Assembly (NCBI GenBank): GCA_947579665.1
Contig: OX388347.1
Span: 25,660,562-25,724,561 of the forward strand
Length of the DNA: 64,000 nucleotides
Source: Sympetrum striolatum
Lineage: Eukaryota > Arthropoda > Insecta > Odonata > Libellulidae
Direction of reading: 5' to 3'
Under the pieces are notes generated by a model. The model ran no database searches, had not been told where the DNA came from, and saw only the letters and a program-made list of their open reading frames with translations. The translations under genes and the position numbers were made by a program. Below, one piece after another: positions 1 to 12,292 of this stretch. The stretch's first letter is position 1. The number at the start of each line of letters is the position of its first letter.

Positions 1-1962
1 ATATCTTGAATCTTCAACAAACAGCACGCAACCAGCTTGAGAGCATACTGAAATTCATCTTCGTCTTCCCAACGTTCAAATGAAACGCTGCTGTACGAAA
101 AGAAAACCCTCTGACGCATGTAAGGAAGTAAACAAAGGACGCAAATTAAAACATTCGTAAAGAAATTCACGACCGTCCTGGAGGAAGGGCGACAGAAAGA
201 GATGATCAATTTCGGCCATTTTCGCGTAAATGGAAGAGATGTCCAGGCGGTTATGATAATGAAAAACAGAGATGAAAATGGGAGATTTTAATTCTCCGCA
301 TTTTTTTCCCTCTGGAGGACGTGAGAGGCAACTGTTTGCCACAGCGGAATGCCGCCCCTTCCCTCTCCGAAATAAATAAAGAAGGAAGAAAGAAGGAGCC
401 TCCCCCACCCCAAATCTCCCAGTTCGAGCCGAAAGTTTGAGAAATTACTTTTGCCCTTCGTTCCATATGCATTTTCATTCTCCGGCTTTTACACATCGCT
501 TCCCAAAAGAATCTTTTTTCCTCCGAATTCTCATCTCCTCCACCTCTTCTTTTGTTCCGAGCAAAGTTGTTGGCCAATGGCCGCCTTAGGTTTTTAAAAT
601 CGACAGGTGAGGATTTTCCCACAGGAGTCTCCCTTCTGCCCTTGCCGCTCCTCCCACATGCGTCGCCCCGCCGAAACGTGTGGCCCTGGGCACGCACCGC
701 TATCGAGATGCGATTAACATGCGACGCGCATCTTCCGTGCATTTCCATTCTCTCGCGAGGTAATATGGGCGTTTTTTACGCTTATGCACCGTGTCCGTAT
801 ATCTTGAGAAAGGATGGAGTTTTTTATTTCTTTTTAGAGTGGCGTCGGGTGTTATATGTGGAGCGATAACCAGAGGGTGTAATAACTGAAGTTGGATTTT
901 GCTTCCGTCATTTGTTCCAAGCTTTGATTTGGAATACTTAAAAATTTCCCCTCGACAACAGAAGGTTTTATTTCATAGAAATGTTGCCTCCTTCCAACTG
1001 GAAATATTACGATACAAAAATTATTGCAGAGAGCCCAGTTTCGCAATTAAAGCTATCTGGTATTATTTCTGAATTTTAATTAGAAAAGGTAAATTAATCA
1101 TGTACTTATCAATTCATAACTATTTGATAAAATCTGACATCGTGTTGATCTTCTGATAAAGATGGAGGCTACAAAAACAAGTTTACGATAAAACAAAGGA
1201 GTTTTTCCTTGTTAGTTCTTTCCCAGTAATCTCCTTGTAAGATTTATCTAAACGTCTTAGTACACGACATTGATTTATTAATCTTGCATATGCCTTTGTT
1301 TATGATAATCTCAGTACTTTGCTTCGGTTTATGTAATCTTAAATTTTGCAATATCTCAGATAACTACTTAATATAGTAGACCATTTACGTAACATTGGCA
1401 TTTAACCTTAACAACTATGACGAATTTGTAATTTTCAGACAGTTTGTTAGAATATTAAGCAAAATACTGGCCCGTTATGATCGTTAACAACCGCAAGCTA
1501 AGAATAGGATTCGATCCAAGTTTAGCAAGCAAAAAAGTCTTATTGAAGAATGTCTTTTCTCTTTCTGGGAATTCTGCTCACCTTCTCCTCCCGCACCCAC
1601 TCTTTAGTTTTTCCCTCGGCCCCCCGAAATGAAATAGAATTTAATTTCCAAGCGCCGGTCTCAAAACCCTCCCCCTCCCGTCCTCTCCCGGCTAAAACGA
1701 CAACTAAGTGGGTTTCTTCAACTGCTCTTATAATTTCCCAACTCTTTCTTTCATTTTCCTCTCCTCTTTCTCTGCTTCACCTCTCCGTTAAACTCTCGAA
1801 CTCGAAAAAAATTGCCTCTCAACACCCGCAGGAACACCTCTTTCCCGAAACAGCCTCAAACAAGCTCTTAAAATCCTTTCAAATCGTTAGGGAACCACGG
1901 TATTCTTTTGGCATCTCCGATAAAAATAAACAGCGAAATTAGCTCACCTCATCTCCTTGCAG

Positions 1963-2051
1963 TGTCAACCGAGTTTAAGTTATTCGGTTATGCTGAAAGT
2001 TGGTTTTCACTTTGTTATAAACATAGGTAGATGTTTATTTGGGTTCAATAG
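1963..2051 (+). other. Possible non-coding or pseudo-exon with strong splice sites
   Basis: The acceptor CTCACCTCATCTCCTTGCAG (ending 1962) and donor AATAG|GTGAGT (2052) bound 89 nt. One frame is open, but the codons are AT-rich and the peptide is hydrophobic without features. It may be an untranslated exon or a chance pairing. Confidence 0.18.
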
Positions 2052-2251
2052 GTGAGTGATATTTTTCAACAAAGGATTTTAATCTGTTATTAAGATGCAT
2101 ATATATTACATTCTCGGACATTCAAACAGAAATGGCGAAAAGAATTATCATTCTATTTTGACTTCGTGTAATATATTTTTTCATAACTTTGCTTAACATC
2201 GTGTAACCAATTCCTACGAAATAATCTCGCTCATATCAAAGATACGAGGGA

Positions 2252-2357
2252 TATAAATTACTATTATTATACTACTTATTATATTATTATATATTATATA
2301 TAATATATTATTGATATATATATATAATATAATATATTATTATACTACTTATTATAC
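2252..2357. repeat. AT/ATT microsatellite bracketed by a 21-nt direct repeat
   Basis: The stretch is an AT-only tract of TA and TTA steps. An identical 21-base unit containing ATACTACTTATTATA occurs at 2263-2283 and again at 2336-2356, bracketing the TATATA core. Slippage or unequal exchange would produce this. Confidence 0.8.
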
Positions 2358-2640
2358 AGAATTACTGCATCCCTTAGCTTAGAGTTCCTGTATTAGCTGT
2401 ACAGTAATCAGTACAGCTTTGATTAAAGAGGTTACAGCATTTTTGAGCACATTAGTTAATGTCAACAGGTAAAACCACCTCTATTTTTTAAAACGTCGCA
2501 TTTATGTACTTACTTAGCTCCAGAGAAAAATTATTTTATGGTGACAACGAAAAATATCAATTCCCGAGATGATTTATTTCTCAGTCCGACTTAAAATAAT
2601 CACACAAGGAAAAACTGACTTGAAAAAATTCTGACAGGGC

Positions 2641-2705
2641 CGGTAAACGAACCCGGGATCTCCCCTTTCCTTGTTATGATAATCAATTTCAGTCGGCATA
2701 AGAAA
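2641..2705 (-). repeat. Degenerate tRNA-derived SINE fragment
   Basis: Read on the minus strand, the stretch passes through GATTATCATAACAAGG to GAGATCCCGGGTTCG and TTTACCGG. The GATCCCGGGTTCG block is the box B/T-arm region typical of insect tRNA-derived SINEs. The second half of box B is mutated, so this is a decayed copy without clear ends. Confidence 0.4.
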
Positions 2706-3649
2706 CCATCCGTATATTGCAAGTTTTATTGTTTTTTATTCTACATTCTCTTCGTCTTTCCTAAGACCTCTAAGGGTAAGATAAAAAGATGACCTAGATC
2801 ACGGCTCCCCCATCCTCTACTGCCTCTCGAGATTCGAAATTTTAAAAGAGTTTCAGGGCGCTTCGGCAAGAGTTCTTGGGTGGGATCTCTCTGTTTGCTT
2901 TATTGGAATGCCATTTTCAACATTTCTTTCCTTTTCCTTCCACTATGCCCCTTAGCGCCCCGCCCCCGCTGAGGGGGGGCACAAACTATAGGGCTGATTA
3001 GACCCCCCTCGGAAGGGGAGGTGTCAGGGATGGAGAAGAATAGGGGTGGGGCAGGTTCGACAATCGTTAGCGAATTTCAAATGTTGTGGAAAGGGAGAAA
3101 GATGAAGAACGGGGGAGAGGCCCTCGAAAAACGATGGGTATTTCGGAATTTCTGTAGTTTTCCCCGAGTGATTTTATGCGTCTTTATTTTTTTATCATTA
3201 CGAATGCGGCCCCGCTGATTTCTTATTGTGAAAAGAAATCACTCAAGTGGCGCTTTGGGCTTCTCGTGTAATTAAATTTTATAAGGTTCGGCGTAATTTT
3301 TTCCTTCTCTCGAGTTCTTTCTTTCTTCCTCCATGGCTCCCTATTAGTTTTTGTTCGACAGTCCGGAGGAACTTGGCGGAGAGGTTTTATTTTTTCCTTT
3401 CATCGGAAAGGTTCTTATTGGTAATTATTTAATTAATTCGAATGGGATGAAATGCTTGGATTATTACCACCATCCAAGATTATGGAAGGACCGTTACCTA
3501 CTGTACCAAATCCTCATTTTCTGACACCATGAGCGAGTTATTTTTATTCTTTGCTCCGATAAATTTTATGGAGCATTACTTCCACTTGGTTTGACTGATT
3601 TCTTCAACTTAATCATATTTGTTAAATGATTCAAATGAGTGATTTTTTT

Positions 3650-3689
3650 CAACTTACCTACAATTCTGTCAAGAATTGTAGGTAAGTTG
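3650..3689. repeat. Perfect 18-bp inverted repeat with a 4-nt loop
   Basis: The left arm CAACTTACCTACAATTCT (3650-3667) and right arm AGAATTGTAGGTAAGTTG (3672-3689) are exact reverse complements around GTCA. The flanking bases do not pair. Each arm contains a consensus splice donor, TAG|GTAAGT, so the same donor motif is present on both strands. The palindrome is shorter than a microRNA precursor stem. Confidence 0.85.
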
Positions 3690-6600
3690 CAACACACTAT
3701 ACGAACGATTTATAATAACGAAAAGTTATATCTAACTCTCAGATTTTACTGAACTCTTTTGTCGTATAATACTTTCCATAGAATTCAAGCCTATTCCTTC
3801 GTCTTATCCACACAAAATGGGTGCCGGATCACAGTTGGAAAACCTAGGCGAAAAAGGCAAGAATAGGTAGCAACGGGCGAATTTGTAAAGCGTGTCCATC
3901 TCGAAGGAGCTTCTTCTCGAGGTCAAACGACTCTTTTGAATATGGAGGCTAGCGAAAGAGTTTAGGGGAAAACGGAGAGAAAGGGACGGAGTTAATGGAA
4001 GGGAGATGGACGAGGTATTGGTATGGTAGGGATGGGCGAGTGCAAAAACAATAGAATTGCGATGGGCGGAGCGGGAAGTGGGCGGAACCTTTTAAAAAAT
4101 GAGCGGAGAAAAATGAAAGAGAGAGAAAAGAACTCCTTGAAAATTTTATGGAAATGCCCTTCTTTTCTAATTGCTAATCGATGGAGGGCTTCCACCCCAA
4201 GGGAAGGGGGAGATCCCAGAAAGTCCTCGTAGGCAACGTCTTGGAGTCGCCGCGAATGGAAATGTCTTCTCCCCCAGAAAACATCGTTCCGCGCTATAGC
4301 GGAGGCTAAGTGCACGGAAGCCATCGGAATAGTAATAATCGCGTTCCAATGGCGCCCCAAGACGCGATAAAAGTGCTTCCGAAGGCGGTCTTCGCGTGAA
4401 CCCTTTTTGTGGACTTTTTCAAGCGGCTGCGCGTGTGATTGTGGCTGGGATAACAAATATTTGGATCGCCATGGTTACGGGGAATTTCGAGGCAAATTGC
4501 AGCGCGAGTACGGAAAGGGAGCGGCTTTTGTTTTTTCTCGTTTCGCGTGTTGTGTATTATGCGGATTAGAACGCGAATGGAGGTTTAAAAATTGTCGGAG
4601 TTGAGGGAAAATTTCCCGGTTGAAATTACACGCGGTAAATTATGCGCTGTTGTCCGAAGATGAAGTAAAAGTGGAGATGACGGGACGCATTTTCGAAAGG
4701 GAAATTAAAGGCTTAAATGTGCAAAATATCCGGAAGATTATATTTTACTTTCCATTAATGCCTGGGTTTTACTGCCTACCACGACTATTTTTCAGGTTTA
4801 CTTGCGTTACATTATGCGCGAGAATACGCAAAACATCTCTCTTTTACATAAAATTCCCCGGAAAAAATGATTGCCTATTAAATTATATAATATGATGCAA
4901 TTCTGTGCTACCAATGAAGGAGACAGAATTAAAACTTGTTAATACTTACAAATCACTTGTATGTTTTGAAAAATATATGAAGTACCTAAATTTCCAGATA
5001 TACATGTTTTATTTAGTGTTAAATTAGGAAGAAGGAATATTCTCCGGTAGGGTTTTTCTACTTAGAATTTCGATTTCATTGCTTATTCAGTTAATTTTCT
5101 TTCTCTTTTCGTCCGATACTTGAATTTTAAATTCAATTTCCATATTTAAATTTTTATTACGTAATTTATTACATGGATTAGGTCCATACTGAAAAGTCTA
5201 CGAGCATTAAAGGTGTATCTAATCTATTTTTCGCATGAAGATCACTTATGAAGTACTTTTGTCATTTTCGCAGTCATTACACAAACTTTCGTTGTAGAAT
5301 AGTGAAAGAAAAAATGACAGAAAAGGTAACTGTAATAGAATTTATCAAAACTTGAGTAAGGTTTGAGATGTTAGAGGAATGTCGGAGATCCTTTGTAGGT
5401 CACGTCAATTGCTTTTTCAAGGGAGACCTAGAAATTCCGCCATCTTTAGAAAACACTTCACGTTTTTAGTTTTCAATACCACCGCGCGCACCACTTGGCC
5501 ATCCTCGGAGAAAAAATCCTCTTCCTTCCTCTCGACCGAAATTTCCCTCTCCCAAGGAAAGAAGCGTTCACCTCCAAGAAGCATTTGTTCCTCGTTTTTT
5601 CGGAAACTCTTTGTTGACTCCCATTGTTGCGATTATTCTTTCATTATCGTCTGAGTGCACCACGTTATTGGATTTGAGTCCGTCGGATTCTGCCCCCCAT
5701 TCTTCCTTATAACCCTCCCCCTCCTCTGAAAAAAAGCCTTTTATAAGCATCATCCTCCTAAGCCCTTAACCCTTCCCCATTCCCTTTTTCTTAAGCGAAG
5801 GTAGCCTAGTAATGCCAAGGAGCATTTACCGCGAATTCCCAGAGGGTTTAATCCGACCTTGAGTACCATCCTAACCTTACGCTGATTTTAATTTTTTCCC
5901 TTTTTAGATTGCTACAGTATAAAATACGGCGTTCAGCGTCTTTAATTATATTGTAGGTTAATTCTAGATGCCGCGTTTCCTGATTCCTTCTTTTTAAGTC
6001 CTAATCTCCAAATCCTCTTTTCCGAATTCTGCTTCCAACCCCTTCTTTCTGCAATCCTTTCTCTGCCTTCTCTGCATGGTTAAGAAGGCATCGCCAGTGA
6101 GGGTGGATGTCGCAAGAATGGGCACAAGGGATTGTCCTTTTGTAATAACATCATATTAGGGTAAGATTCCATAGGGTAGCCGTAAGCTGGCGTGAACGTC
6201 TACCTCATTCATACAGAAAATAACTAAAATTAAGAGATAGAAATTTCCCTCATATGAATCTTCATTTAATTCATTTCACCGACTCTGTCTGTAATTATGA
6301 GTAATTCTTTATAGAAATTAAAAGTATTACCTCAATCGTTCAAATCTCCAATTGATAGTAAATTTTTTAATTCGTTGGCAAGCATATTATTTATACAACA
6401 TATCATAGACACATAAAGCGTACTTCGCCCAAACATGCTTTACACATTTCGTGTAATATTTGCATTGGCTACCTTTAAATTCGAGAAGAGGCACTCCAAC
6501 GCTAATATTTTCAGCAGAAATGATTTTATTATTTCGCAATATCCTCTGGAGAGGTCCTACCCAGATCAAGCTCCCGTAAATCAAATCCTAATCTTCGGCC

Positions 6601-7435
6601 GTTGAATATTTATCCAGGTATTAATATTCGTCGGAATTAAAAGGGCCACCCTTCTCTGCTCTTTCGGCGTTAATCATTCGACGTGCACTCCCTCTACCAC
6701 TTGTCTACCTGTTGGAATACCTTTCGAACACCTTTATTTCCTCCCGACTTTAATTCAAAGCTTCTTGGGCGGAATGGATTTTACGACATTAATGTCGACG
6801 TTACCCGGTAAGAAAGATGCGACCAACTTAAAAATATCATTAAATTCCATATTCATAAACGAAATTCATTGAATGTAGAGACCAAGTAAAAAAATAGCAA
6901 CTCTCAAAAGATATCCAATTTTTTACTTTTTTACTCTTTGAGTTTCAGCTGTTTAGAATTTAGCTAAAATTTATTTGGATTTAGAATCGTTTGAAGTTAT
7001 ATGTAAAAGAGTAACGATCAAAGGCGATTTTTATTTCTGCATCCTAATCATTTGTCTTTTTTCTCTTTACCTTTTATGCCGTTGATTTTTAGTCATACCA
7101 TTAATTGTTAAATAGTACATCATTATGCCACCCCTTTATAATCGATTCCCTGCAGATGATAGGAAACATTTTTAAAAATCTATAGAATAATTTAAGACTT
7201 GATTGGTCATTTCCTTTGATTCATAACTGTAGTTATCAGTAAAACCTCCTGCGTTAAAATTATTCCATATTCAACTTTACCACCGTTTCAGCAAGGACAA
7301 CTCTTTTAATCTCCGATAATCTTTAAATCCAAACCTCAGCTCCTGCATTGCACACAAACCGAAAGAAACAGTGGCCATGAAAAGCCATAATTCAGCAGCC
7401 TCCCCTCTGTCATGTTCCGCGATGGGACATCCGCT
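3690..7435. other. No supported gene; mixed AT-rich DNA
   Basis: A GC-richer stretch at about 3960-4620 has overlapping frames up to 154 codons with no recognisable motif. The rest is AT-rich with scattered pyrimidine runs (about 5500-5770). No RNA gene or mobile element is recognisable. Confidence 0.6.
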
Positions 7436-7529
7436 CACGTGATCTACAGAATCTACCCAATTTAGGTAAACCGCACGACAGCGTAAGATCTGCGATAGCT
7501 ATATATATTTCCTTTTACACGGCCCATCA
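7436..7529 (+). promoter_or_regulatory. Possible TATA/Inr core promoter with upstream E-box
   Basis: CACGTG lies at 7436-7441, TATATATA at 7500-7507, and CATCAGAG with a possible +1 A at 7529. The TATA-to-+1 distance of 29 fits a canonical arthropod core promoter, although the initiator matches TCAGTY only in its first four bases. A GAGAGAGAG run follows at about 7570. No open frame or donor downstream was convincing. Confidence 0.25.
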
Positions 7530-10500
7530 GAGTGTCGCGTAGGTAATAAAACAGAGAAACGGAAGGAGGAGAGAGAGTCTCAGCCCACGAGTTCTCACGA
7601 TCTTGGGGCTAAAGACGTTCTAGCAGTCACTCACTCGTCACCCCCCAACCCTCGCGAGAAATTCTTTCCCCCTTTCATCCCTTACTCCCCTGTTCGATCT
7701 TCTCAATTCTTCATCCCTCTCATCTCCTTGACCACCTCTCTACATTTGCCTGTTTTTTCCTTACCATTCCTCTCACCTTTTTACACCAGTACCGTCAATC
7801 TCTATCTAGCAACCATTTTTGATTTTTTCTGTTAATCTTTTCACCCTATTTTTACCCTCTTCAACCGCTAATTCCTTATTCCGATCTCTTCATCCTATCA
7901 TTATCATATCAAGATAATTCAACATTATCTCCCAAAGCTATGAAATATATATCAACTATGATTTATTAATGGTGATAATAATGAATAACTTCATAAATAA
8001 TTGTCTGCTACTCCAAATATTTTTTCCATTTTATATCTTATGGCTGAATGAATCTATGTAGTATCCTGAATCTCCCTCAATCATTTTTCTGTTACTTAAG
8101 CAACAGTTCTTCAGCTAGTCATTATATTTTAACACCTCTACATAATTGACTAGACAGCAAGTCCTCTTATTTTTTCCTTCAATTCCCTTTATAACTCAGT
8201 TCCGTTCCGTCGAACTTTTGACGGAAAAAATATGCGTTGTTTCTTACCTGCAATATGATGTTTGAGGAATATTTTCAGTTTACTTTAGACATATATTTTC
8301 TAATGTTTTATGTTCTAAAGTCCCACTATATTTCTCTAAGGATATCCCATTTCTTTGCAAACGTTTCCTGATCAGTGTAATTTAATATATAAGAATAGTT
8401 AGTTGACTGATAGCAACGGAAATGTTTGAGGTTTTATAAGTATAAAATCTACGAAAATAAGTTGTTATCACACAGAATATAGCCGGTAATGTGTAGAGTG
8501 GGCTTAAAAATACATCGAAAACTGAGTTAAGTCGTAACAAGAGCACGACAAGACTAACGAGACAGCCTTTCATGTTCGTTGGTGTTGCCCCAGAGTTTTG
8601 AAGCCGGAACTGTTCGCGAAAGAATTTGGAATTGCGGCCAATTTCAGCAGTTCCGTTTCCCAATGAATTCGCGGATATCGGTGGAGTGAGCATCGTCTTT
8701 GAAAGGGCAAATGAGGGAGGGAAAAAAGGACTTCGGCTTCAATCACGTGCTGCGGAGTGACCGGAGAAGATGATATTGTGGATGTTTCGATGAGTGATGA
8801 ACAGAAACGGACCCCCGCCCCCTCGGTCTCGGATCGCTGAAACTGCATCTTCACCAAGGTACGATGAACCTCGAAGCGAAGAGAGTCGACAGCGCGTCGG
8901 GGGCGGATTATTATTGGATAATCTATCGCGTTGCCATACGAACCAGTTGGGTGTTTATCTGGACTCGTGTCGCGTGTGATTGAAATGTGAAAGCGAAGTT
9001 TTTGCGTTCCTTCGTTTTAGAAATCAGCTTACGACTGAGGCTCCGATCATCTTGAGGCTTGCATCCCCTGTCCTCTGAGACTACTAGCAACGATACTAGC
9101 TTCGTTTTGTCTGGAGTCACTCTGAATTGGAATTTAAAATGTGCCTTTTTGTCATTGCTTAAAGAATAAGATCAGATTCAACGCCAACAACGACATGAAG
9201 ATCGCGAACTTCTTTAATATACTGTTCGGCTATGAGCCCTGACGCCCTTCATGATAAGATCGTTTTTCTCTCTTGAAGAAGTAAACCGTTGACCATTTAA
9301 ATCAGATAGGAAATTGGAAATAAAACTTAAAATATGTATTATTTTATAAGTGCAAACAGGTTCAGTTTTGGCATTAGCAAATAGGTTCTAAAGCTACTTA
9401 TATCGTACGACACGAATATATTATTATGAGAAAGATATTTGTTTAACATTAATATAAAATGCAAAGCATTTTAGTCATTTCGCTATGAAGATCTCAGCCT
9501 CATTATGTCATAGTTTAAGAAAAAACCCTTCCCTTCAACTGAGTATTCCCCTCACAATAAGATAACAAAATATCCATGCAGGATTAAAAGTGTACCTGCA
9601 CTCGAATGGAAAATTTTTCCCTTTCCTTCGATCTCTGTAAGTAACAATGGTTATCTTTCAATTGGATTTCCTGAGTCAGCTCGCCGCTAGGTGCGCTAGT
9701 GTCGGGAAACTTTCAAACATGGCCGCACTGACGCTTCCGATCTTATATTAGCACAGCAACATATATTCACAGTCGTAAATTATTATCCGCAGATTCAAAG
9801 TACTTCCCCTTCTTTCGCGACAATTTAGCACTCAATAGTCCGACGTAAGTGTTAGGACCTCCAAGTCTTTATTCCTTCAACGCCACCAAGGGTGCTGTAA
9901 GTGCATCTGACAGTCTCTTCCATTGACGGCGAATGTTATGGAATAACAGCTTTCGATTGTTACACGCCTCATCCTCCGAAGCAGCACACACGCGCTCCCC
10001 CACCCACTAACCCCATTTAACAGCTCACCCGTCCTCGAAACAAGTAATGTGGCTGTGATAAGGAAAACAAGGAGACAGGCCAGCGACCTTCTCCCCTCTG
10101 CCTCCCTCAGCTCCACTTAGAAACACCTCTCCGCTGATAACACCGATGATTTTCTATCTTGCCATAGAAATTAAATAATAGATTTCCTCACCTGCTAGGT
10201 TTACATGAAAAGAATGAGCGATCGTTTATACGAACCATGAATACCGCTTTGGGTGACCATAGAAAGACTATTACATTAAAGAAGATTGACTTTTATGTTT
10301 TGGTTCAGCTGTTTCCTATCAGTATTATAACACCCCAGTTTTAAGTTTTTTAAACGAGGATTTTTCTGAAAATCTAAGAATTAATAATTCCGCTTATTTC
10401 GGTAAAGAGTAAACCTAATTAGGATGAGAGTTATCCCAATTGGGAAAAGAGCTAATCCGTGCATTTGTAAAAGATGTGATACCGCCGAAGAGTGGAATGG

Positions 10501-12079
10501 ATCGGGAATTCCCTAATGAAAATCCATTGTCAAGGAAAGAGACGGGACTAACAATACCGAAGGATTACTACTCAAGACATGGGGTTCCACATTTGTCATT
10601 CCCCTGATCCCTTACGAGGAGGCCTGCTTCCCTGTCACGTTCAATCTCCCTCGCTCGTAACTATAAGAAACCTCCGTCTTCTCTCTTCATATTTCCATCC
10701 TCGTCTCACACGAGATACCCGAAGTCCGTCTCTGCAAAATTATATGATCCTCGCCGTTGACTGACTCAACCCTGAGTCGCGGTGCAAACAAAGATATCCT
10801 TTCTTCAGAAAGGACCCGGCTTTCCCTTCCTCCCACTCAGTCTTTTCTTCTTCCGTCACTTCAATACACCAAAGAGCTTTTCTAAGACCAGCCATCACCA
10901 CGATTCGTCATAGTTTGATTGCAATTTTTGATGCGTGAGCAATTTATAACTAGATTAATTTTCGTGTTCGTAGGCACTTGTCTGGGAATGAGGAAAGTTT
11001 ATTGAATTGTATCAGCAGATTTCAGTTATCGTAAAATTGATATTCCCCGTATATGATTCATAGTGAGCCCGAGATAAAAATAATGTATAGCTTGGAAATT
11101 AAAACTGCGAATTTATTCACCAACCACAAGGGAACTATTTGCATCTTAGTTTAAAGCTATTCGGCTCGATTAACTAGCGTGAACTGTTTCTCTTACTAAT
11201 TTTGTCTCCGATTTTAATCATCGTTAGGACTGTTTTGGTGCTGGTATCGTAGGTGAAATAATAATGGTTTGCTGATGGAAGTTATTGGAGTAAAGCTGAT
11301 CTGTCGTCCATTTTGCTAGCCATGAGTATTAATCATACTTCTTTCACCGGAGACATGTCTGTGTAACTGAGAAGGTAATTAGAACATGCTTACAATAACG
11401 GATGGTATGAAGTTGCAGTTAATACGACACCGAAAATTAAAGTGATTCAAAAAACATTCTCACGCAAATGTGCTGAATTTTAATAATTAAAGATTTCGCC
11501 GAGGATAGTCTGTCTAGTTACAAAACCTAATATAAAATATCAAAAAATCCTGAAACTTCTAACAGATATGCGTTAGACCGCAAGGTTCTCAACTGAATTT
11601 GGATGCTAAATATTGAAATTATATCCCCGAGATGCTTTCAGAGAAACAATCCGCCATTCAATATCCTGCAAAAAAATATGCGAAGAAGATTTCTATCAGC
11701 GGAGAAAATTTCCAGCCAACGGCACAACTATTGTGCCTACAATTTTTATAGCTGGAATGTTCTCGGAAATCAAAGAAATAAAAACATTCGAAGACCATTG
11801 CTTATCTACTTGTAGATGGCATCTTTCTCTAGGGCATAAAAATCGTCCCTCTCGCAACGACACCTATCCACCCATTCCTCAATCCATCCGAACCGACTCC
11901 ATCTTTATCTAGCCTCCCTCATAGACGTGCGTGAGTATTCCAGCACTATAAGCGCTTCTACCCCCCCGCCTCACTCCCTCTCCTCATCCCCTCCCCTCCC
12001 TCTCTCCCTCACGCTCTGTAGTAGTCTCGTACACGTCGAGCTGAAAAGTGCACTCTCTCCCACTTCTTTCTCTTCTTCT
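7530..12079. other. No supported gene; long pyrimidine-rich tract then AT-rich DNA
   Basis: About 7640-7910 is strongly pyrimidine-rich (CTCC and TTTC steps). About 8560-9120 is GC-richer with short open frames on both strands. About 11890-12015 is a CT run leading to the candidate promoter. No domain, RNA gene or element was recognised. Confidence 0.6.
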
Positions 12080-12277
12080 TAACATCTCTTCCCGATGTCA
12101 CAAGCGCCGCGGAAGCCCCCGAGTCAGATAAGTGCTCCGGGGAACCAAAAGGGATAACCCCTTTTGCCCCCATCCGCCCCCCCGAAAACACCAAGTGCAT
12201 CATATCCCCCCACCCCCTCGAGAAATCCGGAACCGCCCCCTACCGGGGAGGAATAGGCGGGAGGAGCGTGGGAGGCT
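12080..12277 (+). promoter_or_regulatory. GC-rich leader/promoter candidate upstream of the MEEDE start
   Basis: This C- and G-rich patch sits directly downstream of a long polypyrimidine run (about 11958-12015) and upstream of the candidate ATG at 12278. It contains an ETS-like CGCGGAAG near 12108 and a perfect 8-bp hairpin (12146-12153 with 12159-12166). There is no well-placed TATA box. A TATA-less start site is plausible, but nothing fixes its position. Confidence 0.25.
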
Positions 12278-12292
12278 ATGGAGGAAGATGAG
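12278..12292 (+). CDS. Candidate first coding exon: ATG plus four codons ending on a perfect splice donor
   Basis: The sequence GGAGGCTATGG places an ATG with G at -3 and G at +4. It is followed by GAG GAA GAT GAG (MEEDE) and then GTAAGTGAG, so the junction GATGAG|GTAAGT is a full consensus donor at 12293. An in-frame TAG lies upstream at 12254-12256, so this is the first usable ATG in its frame, and the region just upstream is GC-rich and purine-rich like a 5' leader. The exon ends in phase 0, compatible with the candidate exon at 48282. This suggests a promoter near 12.1-12.25 kb and a long first intron. Linkage to the zinc-finger gene is inferred; another transcript is possible. The 5' end of the exon cannot be placed. 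Confidence 0.33.

Larger units (their letters stand above)
1..3649. other. No supported gene; AT-rich with purine and pyrimidine patches
   Basis: The 5' part has an AG-rich/CT-rich block (about 300-700) in which overlapping frames stay open by composition. Between 1080 and 1520 the sequence is plain AT-rich DNA. A CT-rich block follows at about 1590-1800 and a G/C-rich block with runs of G and C near 2965-3030. Apart from the repeats and pseudo-exon listed separately I see nothing. Confidence 0.6.

Noticed and set aside
3650..3689. Hairpin as a microRNA precursor
   Set aside because: The stem is 18 bp with a 4-nt loop, too short for a Dicer substrate of normal length.
9578..9642. Possible exon between CATGCAG and CTCT|GTAAGT
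   Set aside because: The acceptor lacks a pyrimidine tract and the exon side of the donor is not consensus.
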